Shown one piece after another: positions 9,180-21,278 of a DNA stretch of 64,000 nt. The stretch is from assembly GCA_014529385.2 (NCBI GenBank), contig CM043953.1:99809342-99873341 (forward strand). Direction: 5' to 3'. The stretch is from Adiantum capillus-veneris (lineage: Eukaryota; Streptophyta; Polypodiopsida; Polypodiales; Pteridaceae). The position numbers and the translations under genes were made by a program. Every line of letters starts with the position of its first letter. Within the stretch, counting starts at the first letter, position 1. Under the pieces are notes generated by a model. The model searched no databases. It saw nothing but the letters and a program-made list of their open reading frames with translations, and was not told the origin of the DNA.

Positions 9180-11563
9180 AGACCCTAGGAAAGGTCATCC
9201 AATGGATTATATGAAACATAAGCACGATCCACACCATTGGATCAAATCGCAAACCTCAAACATTGCATTTCATGGAGTGTGTCGCAAAAGTCATTGTGCA
9301 GGTGCTCTAAAGTGTCTCACTGAAAGTTGTCCCAAATTGGTTAATTTTGGGAAGTCAAACACAACACATTTCAATGGTAGCATGCTAAAATTACCTTGCA
9401 TGGGTGAATTTGTGACGGACTTGCCGGCAAGCTTACTTGCCACTATTGCGGTCAACTGGCTATTTTTTTGCGTACATGTGATTGCTTTGTATATTATGTC
9501 ATGCTAAGGGATGAGAGCATGAACAGATTAATGATACATCAAGGAACTCATCAACATGACACGAGAGATGGTTCATCAATAAAACCAAAGAAATGGTTGC
9601 ACGAGTTCTCGATGTGGATAGACATGCATGTGCAAGAAAGGTACAAATGTGTGTGGCAAAGGAAATTGTGACAACAACTTTGATGCAAAAGGGGGGCTCT
9701 AGCTATGTACTTGGTGAGCAAGAATTTATAGATGTTGTTGAGGCAATGGTTTCCTTGGTGGAGGAAAATTGGTGAGGATTCTTACATGTTTTTCTTATTT
9801 GGACATAATATTTCAAAGTAATTTAACTCTGAAATACTAGTTTCGAAGGTCCATGGCTACAACTAGGAATGGGCCAACTAAGGAGAGCTTTGGTGTGGAC
9901 TCCTTGTTGCGGCTAAAAAGAGATTGCACATATGATTTTTTTCACAAAATCAGGTTTCTGGGCAAGGAGCGGAAGGAGATCGGTGCTTTGTGTTCAACAT
10001 ACCTACAATTGGTCATGCATCTGGATTGGATATGGTTAATCGAATGCGATGAAATGGGCCTGGAGATCTTCGGCACGCTTGGGTGCAGTTTGATCACACT
10101 CACCAAGTGGCGGATTGGGTGACCATGGAATCCAACAACGTGTTTATTAATGTGCTTGTCTTATGTTGTAGCATGCAGGATCTCCTCACTATTGCAACTT
10201 GTGAGATGAAAGAGGAAGACATGGAAGCATAAATTCTATTCTGGCAATGCATAAATGAAGTTATGGAGGGTCATGAATGTGAGAGAGTGGATTTCCATGG
10301 ATTCATGGCGGAGAAAGCTCAAGCCAATTGAAATACAGTTCGCACCGCGTTCAATGGTGGCAAAGACAATGTTCTACAACATCGGGAGCGATCTTGCCTT
10401 TTTCATTGGAAACAAAGCATGGTGGCACACACCACAAAGTACATTGTCTCTTCATCTCAACGAACTCACAAAGACATGTGCAAAAAGTGGCGTCTAGCCC
10501 CCTCTAAAGAGGCAGTTGTAGTGGAGTCTCGTCTCCTTTGACAATGGTGGCGAAATGGAAATTGCATGGATAAAGACATCCCTGCAATGGACTCTTGGTT
10601 GATTTGGTGGAAGGTGCGTATTGCACATTGGGGGAGCATCATGATAGCAATGTGCTGATGGGTGAAAAACTCCAAGAACCAACTTGGCCAACAGCAAGCA
10701 TGGTAGTCGGTTTGCAGGCGAAGGCTTAAAAAACAAAATCTCATTGTATGACGCGGGATAGAGATGGGAGTGAGAATTCCAAAGAGAAGACAAAGTTTTG
10801 TGTTTTGGAACAAAAGGTCGATGAAGCTATGTGGGCAATCAGAAGAACCACTTTTGGTAGTTGTGTGACATGCAGCGGCACCCCTAGCGGTGGAAAAAGA
10901 TGTGGACAAAATATTGTGGCATGTAGCAAAGGGACACCTGCATCATCCTTTGAGGGGTATAGAAAACATCCAAATGGGCTACTCAGACAGTGGTTTTGGT
11001 TCTGTCTCAGACATGTTATTCATTGCTATGTGGTGGATCATAATATAGAACCAAGGCCAGCTCCTCCTCCAACAACTTGATCGGTTGATCTAGGAACAAA
11101 TCTTATTGATGAAGAACTTGATGTATTATTTGAAGGAGGATTTCAAGTGGAAACAGTTGGAAAAGATCGAGAGAGTGCAATAACAATGCGAACTCCTCCC
11201 AGAAGTGGAGGTGATTCCTCTTTCGCTTCAACAAAAGCAGGTAGCAGTGGGTCAATATTAAGAAATAGCATAAGAGTCAAATTTCAGCCTTACATTTCAC
11301 AGGAGTTAGCTAAGAAAATTGGTCTCGCTCTTTGTTTAAAGGCTAAGGTGATTGAAGAGAAATGTATTGTAGACATAGTGCATGAAGTATTCAAGGTTGA
11401 GCATCACGTAGTAGATGGACATGTGGGGGTGTATGAGGTACACATCAAGGATGAACCCTACTGCACATGCCCTAATTTCACCCACAGGGAGGCCAATAAA
11501 AAATCTTATTTGGTTTGCAATCATTTGTACTTCATTTTCTTGAGAGTTCTTGGATTCAGCTAA
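9180..11563 (+). pseudogene. MULE-like transposase relic with N-terminal zinc region and C-terminal SWIM finger
   Basis: The broken + strand frame begins with a Cys/His-rich domain (CRKSHCAGALKC...CPKLVNFGK, then LTCHYCGQL and IHQGTHQHD, 9280-9560) of the FLYWCH/GCM-like kind found at the N-terminus of some MULE proteins. The middle part (about 10210-10720) reads EVMEGHECERVDFHGF, NVLQHRERSCLFHWKQS, then MCKKWRLAPSKEA and MDSWLIWWKVRIAHWG, compatible with the C-terminal half of a DDE transposase. The end (11147-11563) is a SWIM finger. Frameshifts occur roughly every 100-300 bp. The family assignment rests on domain order, and I cannot point to a complete DDE triad. Confidence 0.5.
11147..11563 (+). 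CDS. SWIM zinc-finger C-terminal fragment of the MULE-like relic
   Basis: This 138-codon frame contains VYEVHIKDEPYCTCPNF followed 13 residues later by VCNHLYFIF. That gives the CxC...CxH ligand pattern of the SWIM domain, which normally lies at the C-terminal side of the catalytic domain in MULE and FAR1-type proteins. It is the best preserved segment of the relic and stays open to its stop. It is unlikely to be an independent gene, because transposase-like sequence runs into it from upstream. Confidence 0.55.
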   Translation: METVGKDRESAITMRTPPRSGGDSSFASTKAGSSGSILRNSIRVKFQPYISQELAKKIGLALCLKAKVIEEKCIVDIVHEVFKVEHHVVDGHVGVYEVHIKDEPYCTCPNFTHREANKKSYLVCNHLYFIFLRVLGFS

Positions 11564-11738
11564 AATGAAAACATGTTCATACATCAACACGTGCTAAGCA
11601 AAGTACATATCTACAATACTCTTAGCTGTGAACGCACATATCCAAACTTAGAGTAAATCCCATGATTGTACAATTTTGTGACACATTTTCTGCCATGCAT
11701 TGTAGCTAGCAAAGTTTATATAGATTGGATAGGAATTG

Positions 11739-11772
<34 letters not shown>

Positions 11773-12119
11773 GAGGCTAGAAAATGCTCACCAAGAAATA
11801 TTCCCCAACACATATGATGCACCAATCACGGTAATGACAATCTCACCTCTCATGCACCAACTATGTCATGCACTGAACCATCAGTCAAGCAACATGGATT
11901 GCTAAAGATGCTCCAATGGTTTCTTCTTCCACAAAGTGGATTGAAGATAAACTTGGTGTAATAGTTCTTGAACAAGTGGTGCCCAACTCTGCGGTTCACT
12001 CACTCCTGAATGCACACATTCACTAGTAGAAAGTTAGGAGGAATGATCAACAAAAGCCACTTTGAACTTCAATGATGCCCTTCAACCTTCTAGTCTTGTG
12101 GTGAACACTGACATGCCTA
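11564..12119. other. No recognised gene
   Basis: I see only a short (GA)n tract at about 11739-11772 and non-coding sequence. No LTR ends or protein motifs are visible. Confidence 0.5.
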
Positions 12120-12262
12120 AATTTTGCCGAATTAGTAAGGATTTGAATGGGATCTTGCCTTGATTTTGCCAAATTATAAGTAAGGATTTGAATGGGATCT
12201 TGCCTTGATTTTGCCTAATTATTAGCAAGGTTTTGAATGGGATTTTGCCTTGATTTGACTCC
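12120..12262. repeat. Three tandem copies of a ~45-bp unit
   Basis: The unit contains AAGGATTTGAATGGGATC then TTGCCTTGATTTTGCC, and repeats three times with small differences (last copy AAGGTTTTGAATGGGATT). No coding potential was seen. Confidence 0.85.
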
Positions 12263-12540
12263 TTTTTTTGGTTCGAATGGCATATCTACATAATGTTCGC
12301 CTTCTAAAAGTCCTTTTTGGAGTGGTATAACAACGAAGCAACATGAAAACATCCCTCCTAAATACCTGAAATGCTACATATTTAATTACCAACCATTATG
12401 GGATATGCAACTGAGCATGCGAACATCCATCCTAAAAGCCTGAAGCCCTGAAACTACCCTCCCATGACATTCCATATGTTAAAACCAGCTATCATACGGT
12501 ACCCAAAATGTAAATGGAGTCAGATATGCATCCACATACA

Positions 12541-12628
12541 TAATTGCACACTAAGTAATGCTATTTCTCGTGATGGCCCTTGAGCTTCTCCTCTCCAAGT
12601 TTTGTATCTGCAGTCCTTTTTCCAACAC
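12541..12628 (+). repeat. Diverged relic of the copia LTR at 241-467
   Basis: The segment contains ATTGCACACTAAGTAA, then CCTTGAGCTTC, CTCTCCAAG and CTTTTTCCAACA, matching 373-467 in the same order. It looks like the 3' part of an old solo LTR, with the left part no longer recognisable. Confidence 0.65.
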
Positions 12629-13117
12629 ACACACACACACACTTTCTCTCTCTCTCTCTCTCTCTACCTCACACGAGCACACTGGCTGTATAATGCATAC
12701 AACAATCTATCATCACCATTTTGGGAGTTCTCCTCACATGCTGTTGCTCTCTCATTGTTTCTCCTCTATAACTGTTAGACAACATGTAAGAGCGTAGGCT
12801 TCCCAAACGCTACCATTACCTCAATCAGAACTCTCTGCACATGTTGTTTCTCTCTAACAAACTTCCACTTTACAATAATTGTAATACCAACTACAACATT
12901 CAAGAGCCTATGCTTCTAAAGCTCTCTTACAAATTTATGCTCTATACTTACTTGACTCACATCGACCAACTTAGGACCCCATAGTATATATCTTTGTTTT
13001 GTACTGTTGTTAGGTTATTTTGTTACTCTGACTTTGTATCAGATCCACCACTTTGTAACTTTCGGGTCTCATAGGTCATTATGGCCTTTTGAAGACGTTA
13101 ATATAACATTTCATTTC

Positions 13118-13164
<47 letters not shown>

Positions 13165-13846
13165 CCCCGCCCCCCCCTTCCCCAACACAAAAAAAAAGAG
13201 AGTCTAGCTCTATACGTGCATATCCAGAAATATATCATTGCTTCTTTTGGAGCTCTCCTCTCTTCTTGTTGCTATCTTATAATTTTTTTTCTCTACAGCT
13301 ACTCTGGCAATATGTAAGAGCATAGACTTCCAAAGACAAGCATAGTATTTTGTTACTTCAAAAAGATTAGTTTGTGCACTTTTTACTTTCTCATAGCTCC
13401 AACTCGTGTAGCCTTGATTCCTCGAGAATAGGACTTTGGAAGTTGTTTCCCTATCAACATCTGTGCAATCATGCTATTGATTTTGAAGTCTATGGCTCCT
13501 TAATTGGTAGGCGTTGGAAATGTGCTCACAATGGCCATGTATCTGTATGCAAGCTCCTTACCATTTGGTTTAAGAACACAGAAAATGGAGATGAGTGAGT
13601 CCATTTTGTGAGACCCGTCACCAGAGAGGTGTTGTGTGTCAAGTAGTGCATTCGAAGATCTCTAAAATGACAAAATGTGTACAATTACTTCATCATGATA
13701 AATACATGGATCATGCACATGTAGCATGATGATTAGTCATCTTGGCTACGCATATCATCAATGTTGATTGGGAAGGATTGAGATGGCTTATTAGGCCGCA
13801 AACCGATATTAATCAGATGGCAAACCGATGAAATCAGATTTTTACT
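12629..13846. other. Upstream region of the IDM1-like gene; repeats only
   Basis: It holds CT tracts (12641-12665 and 13118-13162) and a diverged direct repeat of about 130 bp (12665-12800 against 13205-13340, both containing ATGTAAGAGC(G/A)TAG(G/A)CTTCC). This region should include the promoter of the gene at 13973, but I could not identify a convincing TATA box. Confidence 0.45.
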
Positions 13847-13872
13847 CTCTCTCTCTCTCTCTCTCTCTCTCC
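13847..13872 (+). promoter_or_regulatory. (CT)n tract in the presumed 5' UTR or core promoter
   Basis: A CT run lies about 100 bp upstream of the proposed start codon at 13973 and is followed by a G/C-rich stretch with CACGCGCGTG. CT-rich leaders are common at plant transcription start sites. The exact start site cannot be read from sequence. Confidence 0.4.
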
Positions 13873-13972
13873 CCACACGCAAACTTTCTCTCCGTCTCAC
13901 GCGCGTGCTGCGGAATGCGACGCCGTCTTCGCCGGGACCTCCTCGCGATCTTCCATTTTATGACGCCTACAG

Positions 13973-14933
13973 ATGAGCGAGGCCATGGATGCGCCTATTC
14001 TTGAGAGCTCCTGCTCCGCAACTATCTTCAAGCTCCGAGAAGGCGAACGCGTCGAGGTAAAGCCATTGTGCTGACAAGCGTTTTTAAATGTGAATGTGTT
14101 GAGGTCACTCTTTCCCTTACATTGCTGTGCCTTGATCCCCACCATTGTGATTCAGTGAGGCAAAAGGACAAGGGCCTGCGGGGCTCTTGGCATCCGGCCA
14201 CCATTGTTGGTTTGATGCCCGGTCGCCTCATTGTAGAGTATGGTGAGCTGTTTTTGGATGATGGACATTGTAAACTTAGAGAATGCATACCCCTAACGAA
14301 ATGCCTGCAAAAGTCTTCTTCTCCAACTGCAATGTCGTGTCCACTTCTAAACCAACCCTCCAGCTCCTCACTGCCTACACATTCCAAAAAGCGTGGGCTT
14401 TTGAGTCCTGCCCCTCCTGTGCCAACTGATCCTCCTTCCTTCACCTGGAAAGGTGGACTTTTTGTGGATGTTTTCTCTCAAGATGCTTGGCGGGAGGCTG
14501 TCCTCCTTGATGATGTAGTTACAACAGAGGAAAATACCTATGTAAATGTCATGTACCCTCATGAAGGAGACCTAGCACGAGTTCTCATTAAGAATTTGAG
14601 AATCTCCCAACTTTGGGATGAGGTTACGGGGAAATGGATAATCAAAGGCAGTTGTAACCTTTCCAGGTTTTTGAGTAGGCGAGGCATTGCAAGGAAAGAG
14701 GCAGGTTATCAACCTACCGTACTTATATTTCTTGTGTTTGGCAAGTTCTTGATGTGTGACTTTACATATATTGTTGCCACAGATTACACAAACCACAAGC
14801 ACAAACCAGGATGATCTCCACCAATTTCGCTTTGTTGAAAGTAAATTAAAGCTGAACAATGGATTCTCCTCATTTTCAGTTGCTGGGCTCCCAGGTGGCA
14901 ATGCAGCTCAGGACATGAGCTATTATTTGCAAG
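13973..14933 (+). CDS. IDM1-like exons 1-3: Agenet/Tudor-like N-terminus
   Basis: Exon 1 starts [10 protein letters not shown] and ends ...LREGERVE before GTAAAG. Exon 2 encodes [15 protein letters not shown]...[10 protein letters not shown], then [27 protein letters not shown]-like residues and WDEVTGKWI, the double Agenet pattern (charged G-x-x-W-x-x-A-x-V) seen in chromatin readers. Exon 3 (14783-14933) follows a CCACAG acceptor and ends CAAG|GTACATG. The acceptor of exon 2 is either 14167 (in phase) or the more natural-looking 14156, which gives a fuller Agenet start but breaks phase with the only GT donor. The exon 2 donor ACC|GTACTT at 14718 is the phase-compatible choice; GAG|GTTACG near 14625 is the alternative. 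Confidence 0.6.
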
Positions 14934-17900
14934 GTACATGATGTCTTTGAGCTGTAGACTGTAGTAATATGTCAGCTCACTTCTATGCATTTGAGCCTTG
15001 TTATGTGTGGGTATTTGCAGCAAGAGCTGCTCTGTCTGGTGGACAGTGCTACAGGAATATCGAGGATTCATGTGCTGATCAACCATCGAATGTGGACCAA
15101 CCTGGTTACGCGAATTGTGTCAGTTTAGAACACCCACAATCATCTCTTTCAGAAGCTGGCAAAGTTGAGAGTTTATTTTGTCTATCTCAGCCTGACGACC
15201 TGCTGGGGGATACAGGGTGTCTACGCAGGAGTCGGTGCGAGGCTTTTGAAAGTTTAAAATGCGTCGACAATGATGAGTTGTGCAGTGCTGGCACCAAATC
15301 AAAAGATGGTGCACAGGCTGCTCAAGCAAGCATTGCTACACAACAATGTATCAAAGAATTCTTTGAGGCGGAAGCAAAAGTTGGCTTTGAGTCTGTTGGA
15401 CTGGCATCTTCGGATCAGTTTAGGGATCAGGCTTGCATCAGTCAAGAGCACCTAGAGTCAAATCTGTCAGACATTGATAGAGTTGATACTTTTAATTGTA
15501 TATCTCAGCCTGATGGCTTTTTGGGTGAGACAAGTTGCATACACAGGAATGTGGATGAAGGTGTTGGATGCTTGCAGTGCTCCAATGGCAATGGAGAGTT
15601 ATGCAGTGATAGCGAAGTATCAAAAGACAGCGGAGAGGCTGTTCAAGAGGGCAATGCTATGGAGCAAAGTTCCCAAATAGGCTCTGAAGGAGAGGCAAAA
15701 CTCAGTCAATCTAGCCACTTGGTCAATGCCAACAACATTCATCAAGAACCCCTACAATCAGCTCTTGTAGAAGATGCATCTTGTATTTTGCTAGCTGACA
15801 ATCTGGTGGAGCATACAGGTCGTATGTACCGGAGTGCTTGTGAAGGTTCCGAGAGCTCCAATAATATTGCAAAGCCGTCCAGTGATGCCACCGACTTAAA
15901 AGTGGGTGAAAGGACTGTGAAGAGGAGCCATGCTCTGCAACAAGGCGCTGAAATTTTTTCTGAGGTAGTGACAAAAATTTGCCTTAAGACTGTTGGACAC
16001 TCAAATTCAGGTCAATCTGGCACTAAGAAGTGTATTTTTCAGGAATCTCTACAGTCTGTTCCCTATGACGTGGACAGAGTTGATGATACATCTTGTGCAT
16101 CTCTACAATCAACTCTCCTTGACGGTACAGTCGATGATACATGTCGGACATTTGGGCCTGATAGCCTCGTGGAGAATATAGGATGTCTACGTGATAATGC
16201 TTGTAAAGGTCCTGCAAGCTTAAAGTGTTTTGACATTGATGCAAATCAATGCAGTAGTGATGGAAAGGTCTTTTGTGAAAGCATCGCTATGCAACTGTGT
16301 GTTGAAGCGGTTCCTAAGACAGTGGAACTTAAGACTGTAAAGCGGCCTGTTTCTCCAATTGGCATTGACAGACCCATCGGTCAGGAACCCTATCAATCAA
16401 CTTGTGTAGAAAAGAGTACGATGTTCACTCCAACATCTAATTTTCTTACAGACAATCTCACCATGTCTAGAGCATCTCCCTGCAGGATTGAATCAGCTGA
16501 TTATGGTTGTCCTCAGCCCACAAGAAGAAATAATACTCATGTTGAGCCAAGCACCAATATTGCTGCTCACCAAGGCAATGAAGAGGCTGTTCACAAAACC
16601 CTTGCTTCAGAACAGCTTTTGCCAAAGGAAGAAAATATCAATGCCAGTGTTTTTAGACTAGAATACCCGGTTGAAAGTTCTTTTGGAAGTAGCAAAGTCG
16701 TTGATTCAGCTGTAAATCAAAGAAGTGGCCCACAAGTTGGTGAGAGTCTCTGTGTAAAAGGAGACTCATTAGCCTTGCCTTCCTTTTCGTCAAGTAATAG
16801 TGCGCAAGTGGAGGAAGGTGCAAGTCTGTGTGTGAAGCAGGTATGCTTGCCGGATGCGCTGGGAAACTCTCATTCACTAGCAGAGCCAAAATCATCAACC
16901 ATTGCCCCTTTGCTACCATTTCGTCATTCTTCCAAGAAATTGACTAACAATATTTGCAAAGCAGAGATAAGTAAATACTCCTCTACTGGAGGAGGCTTTA
17001 CCGTTTGCAAAAGAGGCTCTGATAGTCAGAGAAGCGCTGAAGAAGCAAATGGAAAATTAGGTGAGAATGATATAAAAAAATCTGTGTTTCCTGCTTATTT
17101 GGTAACATCCAGCTCTCAAAGTCAGGCTGAATCAATTTCTGAAGCAAACCAGGATGAATCGGGACAATTTGATTCTGGGGGTAGTGTGTCGCCTGCAAAT
17201 TTCATGCACTCATCAACACAATCTCAGCAGACAACTGAGGACTCTGATAAGTTGGATTTTTGGGAGGAAAGATCAGTCAATCGTTTAATCTGTGATAGCT
17301 CAAAGAGGCATGGGAGGACTGTGGACTCAGTAGGATCAAGAGATTTTCCTAGTTGTATGACCTCGGGCTCTCACAAGGAAACATCTGTGAAAACTGAGGA
17401 AACACAGGCCACGGGTTTTCAGATGAAAAGGAAGGGAACAGATGAGCCTCAGGAAAGAGGTATCAGGTCGGGACCTAGAGACAAGCATCGAAGTCATGTA
17501 AGGTTGTTGGAAGAGAAAAGCGGAAGAAGATTAGACAATGAAACCTTGATGTCTTTTAGAAACCGTTTGGTCCTTCAAAAGCAGGCAGACACTGCGAAGA
17601 GAAAGGCTCTGGAATCAAGGAAGGTATCAGATCACGGAGAGAAGAATGGAAAGAAAGTTGCCATTTCTGGTAAGCAAGGAGAGGAAAGTGGAAAAAAAGT
17701 TACTATTTCCAGTAAGGGAAATGTGATGGAGCTGAAACCAATGTCTAGTCTGACAACTTCTATGGTCAAAGACAAAAGCTTGAAACTTTTGACTCGGGAT
17801 ATTGCTAAAGAGGCTCTCTTGGAGGCAGGCTTCAGGATAGATTTGAGGCCCAGGAAGTCTAGGGACTACCAAGATTCTGTGTATGTTTCTCCAGATGGAC

Positions 17901-20900
17901 ATGCATATTGGTCTGTTCCAAAAGCATGGGAAGCTCTCAAAAAGTTACAAGCTGAAAAATCTGCTCACATTGACAGGCAGGGCTCTTCTGAAGATGTATC
18001 TCTCGTGGCTGGCTGTCATGAGAAGGCTGCAATGTCTTCTTTGAGTGGGGAGAAAAGCAGACAAAGTCTCGCTAAAGATGACAGAAGTGCCCTGACAGAA
18101 GTTTTCTCAAGGTTCGGTGATGATGAACGGTTACAATCAGCTCTCACAAAACGAGGTGCTTGCTCAGGTACAAACTTGGAGATGCCACAGGATGTTATTA
18201 GGCAGGCAAAGATGACGAATGCTGATTTGACAGACATTTTACTGGGAGACTTAGGTCTATTGAGACGGTTCACACAGACGTTTTCAAAGAAACAAAGATC
18301 TGAAGTTAACAAGTCTACCGATTCTCTGACACCTAGGTTGGCAGCAGCTGACATTCTTGACGAAAAAAGGGGGATAAAACGGAAGCAAGACGGCATAGCT
18401 GTTTCAGAAATATCTGAGCGGAAAATTTTGGATGGCAGGGGCTCTGCAAAGAAGTCACAGGACATTTGTGTTTTCAGATCGAGAGAAGACAAGAAACAAG
18501 AGACTAAAAGGAGTTTGAAACAGACAATGTCAGAGACCAAAGCAACAGTAGTGAAGCACAAGAATAAGAAAGGGGAGAAACGTAAAGCACGGTCAGGTCT
18601 TAGGCTTGAGGTGCGGCAGTCAAGTTCCAGTGGGTCTGAGGAGTCAACATGCCATAGCACACGAACAGTTTTTGCATGGATGATAGATAGGGGTGCTGTT
18701 TTAGAACGGGAGAAGATTTTTTTTGTGGACAAAAGAAACCACCAGGTTGTGAAGGAAGGTGTAGTTACTCGAGAAGGGATACTGTGCTCATGCTGCAAGA
18801 GGGTATTTACAGTCCATGGCTTTGAAGCACATGCTGGAAGTAAGTTTGGTGATTGGCACCAAGCTTTGGTTTTCACATCGGGTAAACAACTTCTTGACCG
18901 CCAACTCAAAGCTTGGGATGCTGAAATTCATTTAAGGAAAGCGCACAATTATATAGGCATCTCTGAGGATGATACAAATGATGACACTTGTTTGCTCTGT
19001 GGAGATGGTGGAGATCTGATCTGCTGTGATGGTTGTCCTTCAACATTTCATGCATCTTGCTTACAAATGGATGTGAGTGCTTGGCTTTTAAATTGACTTC
19101 TGGATTGGAAGTGCTTGATATTTTTAGGCTTAAAATCTTTTAATTTGTTGATATCATACTGCAGAATGTTCCTGATGGGGATTGGTATTGCCCAAAATGT
19201 TGTTGTGGTGTATGTTGTTGCCATCGACACAGTGAAGAAAAGGAGGATCTAACTGTTATACTGTGCAATCAGTGTGAGCATCGATGTATGTTTCAAGTGG
19301 CAAGTTCTTTTTTCATAAGCTTATGATTGTTATTGAGTAGTTCAAGCAGGTATTAGTTAGTTTATGCGAAAGTTATCTTTGATACTTTTGTGCTTTAATG
19401 GTTCATTGCAGACCACATTGCTTGCTTGCACGGTCGTGATTCCTTTGTTGGAAAAGAAGTCTTTTGTGGATCTTCATGTGAGCAAGTAAGTTTTTTGTGT
19501 CCAGCAGTATTTTTTATCTGGATTTGACCTGATGAAATAAAGCATTTGAGGTAATGGGTGCTCTTGCAGTTAAGACAGCCTGAATAATTGCTAGCGTACA
19601 TTGATGTGTTATAGTTGCAGAAGAGCCCATACTTAGAATTCTTCTTGCTTCTCTCTCTAGAGACAAGGTCTTATGCAGTTGGGAAGAACATGATGGTGTC
19701 CCACATTGCTAGGTGGAAGAAGGTGCATGCGTCCTCCCTTTAAATGGAGCTACTTATGTTACCAAGGTTTCAAATGAGTAGAGCTTATAAGTGTTATATA
19801 TAGCAGTCTGAGAATGTACTATGGCCTAGTGTGGGTATGTACTATGTCTGAAGGCAGCGGCAACAGATGAAAAACCTGTTGTCTCTGAATATGGACAGCA
19901 GCAACCTTAGAATCGGACACCTCCAAAGCAACCTGTCCATGGCGTACACCGTCAATTTGCGACTGAATTGCAGTAGAGGGGTCGCCTAGGGCAAGTGATG
20001 GCACCAGAGATGGTGACCTAGAGAAACGCAAGAGAGAGATCTGGTAGGGGAGAGAAAAAGCGCTAGAGTGGAAAACACCAGAGAGAAAACGCCAGCAGAC
20101 GATGGAGAGAGACACAGAGAGAGACCCAAAAGTTAAAAAAGCTGGCGCTATACTGGTAATGTGACACAGGATGATACAATTATGGGCACTGCCCCTCCCT
20201 ATATAGGGGAAGAGTCGGGGGCCCAGGCTGCCCGACCCCGGAGGGCTCGAAAATACCCACAATCTAAAAATAGGGGGCAAAATTGGCAAAAATATGGAAG
20301 TGCATCCCTAGGTGGAAACCAGTGGCACATGGAAAAAATATCCGGCCTGAGGCCACCAAGAGGCACTTACTTGGCATTGCAAGTAGGGGTAGGCAAAACA
20401 ATTGCGGAAACTGGTCGGAAATCAGAAAATTACCTCACATATGCTGGTCACAGCCACAAAACAGCCCTCACTTCCTATGATCAGCGCTTGGAGAGAGAAT
20501 GTTGGGGCATTAGCAGCTCTGCCTGGACTTGCCATAGAGGTGCCAAACTCACTTGACCCTTTGTATTGCATAAAAGCAAAAATGCAAATTACAAAAAACG
20601 GGCGAAGCCAGAGTACACAATACAAGTGGAGGTGAGAAAACCCCTCAAGATCTTGGGGTAAATCTAACTGAGGTTAATCTCGAAGGAACGAGACAAGGGG
20701 TATAGATATCTGTGAATGGAGCCTACTTGGAAAGCTGAGAGACGAAGTTCTGTAGAAGAACACATAAACCTACTTGGTAACTTCTTAGCTCCACACGATG
20801 TAGTACTTCAAAGAAGTTAGCGACATGTGGTGTCACGTGCGTACTACACTTGCGCCATATGGACAAGCTCTTGCTACATTCTAGCATCAGCCTTAGCTTA

Positions 20901-21208
20901 GGACCTAGCCTGGCACCCTTGTGAGCCTCTATAGTAGGATGTGCATGTCCAGGGCGGTCATAGTTGCATACCCTCTCTTGCATAGTTAAGTCACTTAAGC
21001 ATATAGGCATATGAAAAGACACTTAAGTCATTTATTAATAAGTGACTTTGACATAACATTTATTAAAAGTATGTTGGGGTATAGGAGCCTGTGCCTTGCC
21101 CGGCCGCCCAGAGTCTGGGCGCCCACTGACTTGTATACCTTATACATAGCATAAGTGTATAGGGGGTTGCTCACTCTTTGAGTCTCCCCACCCATATCTG
21201 TGTGTCGT

Positions 21209-21278
<70 letters not shown>

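Noticed and set aside
10466-10909. 147-codon minus-strand frame
   Set aside because: Antisense to the transposase-like relic; no domain.
14028-14444. Minus-strand frame over the first exons
   Set aside because: Antisense to the Agenet-like region; no motif.
18016-18909. 297-codon minus-strand frame
   Set aside because: Lies opposite exon 4 of the IDM1-like gene, which has clear domain support; it is a shadow frame.
19819-20289. 156-codon minus-strand frame
   Set aside because: Runs through a TATA-like, CT-rich LTR-type region; mostly low-complexity Ser/Leu. Kept only as an LTR-like repeat.
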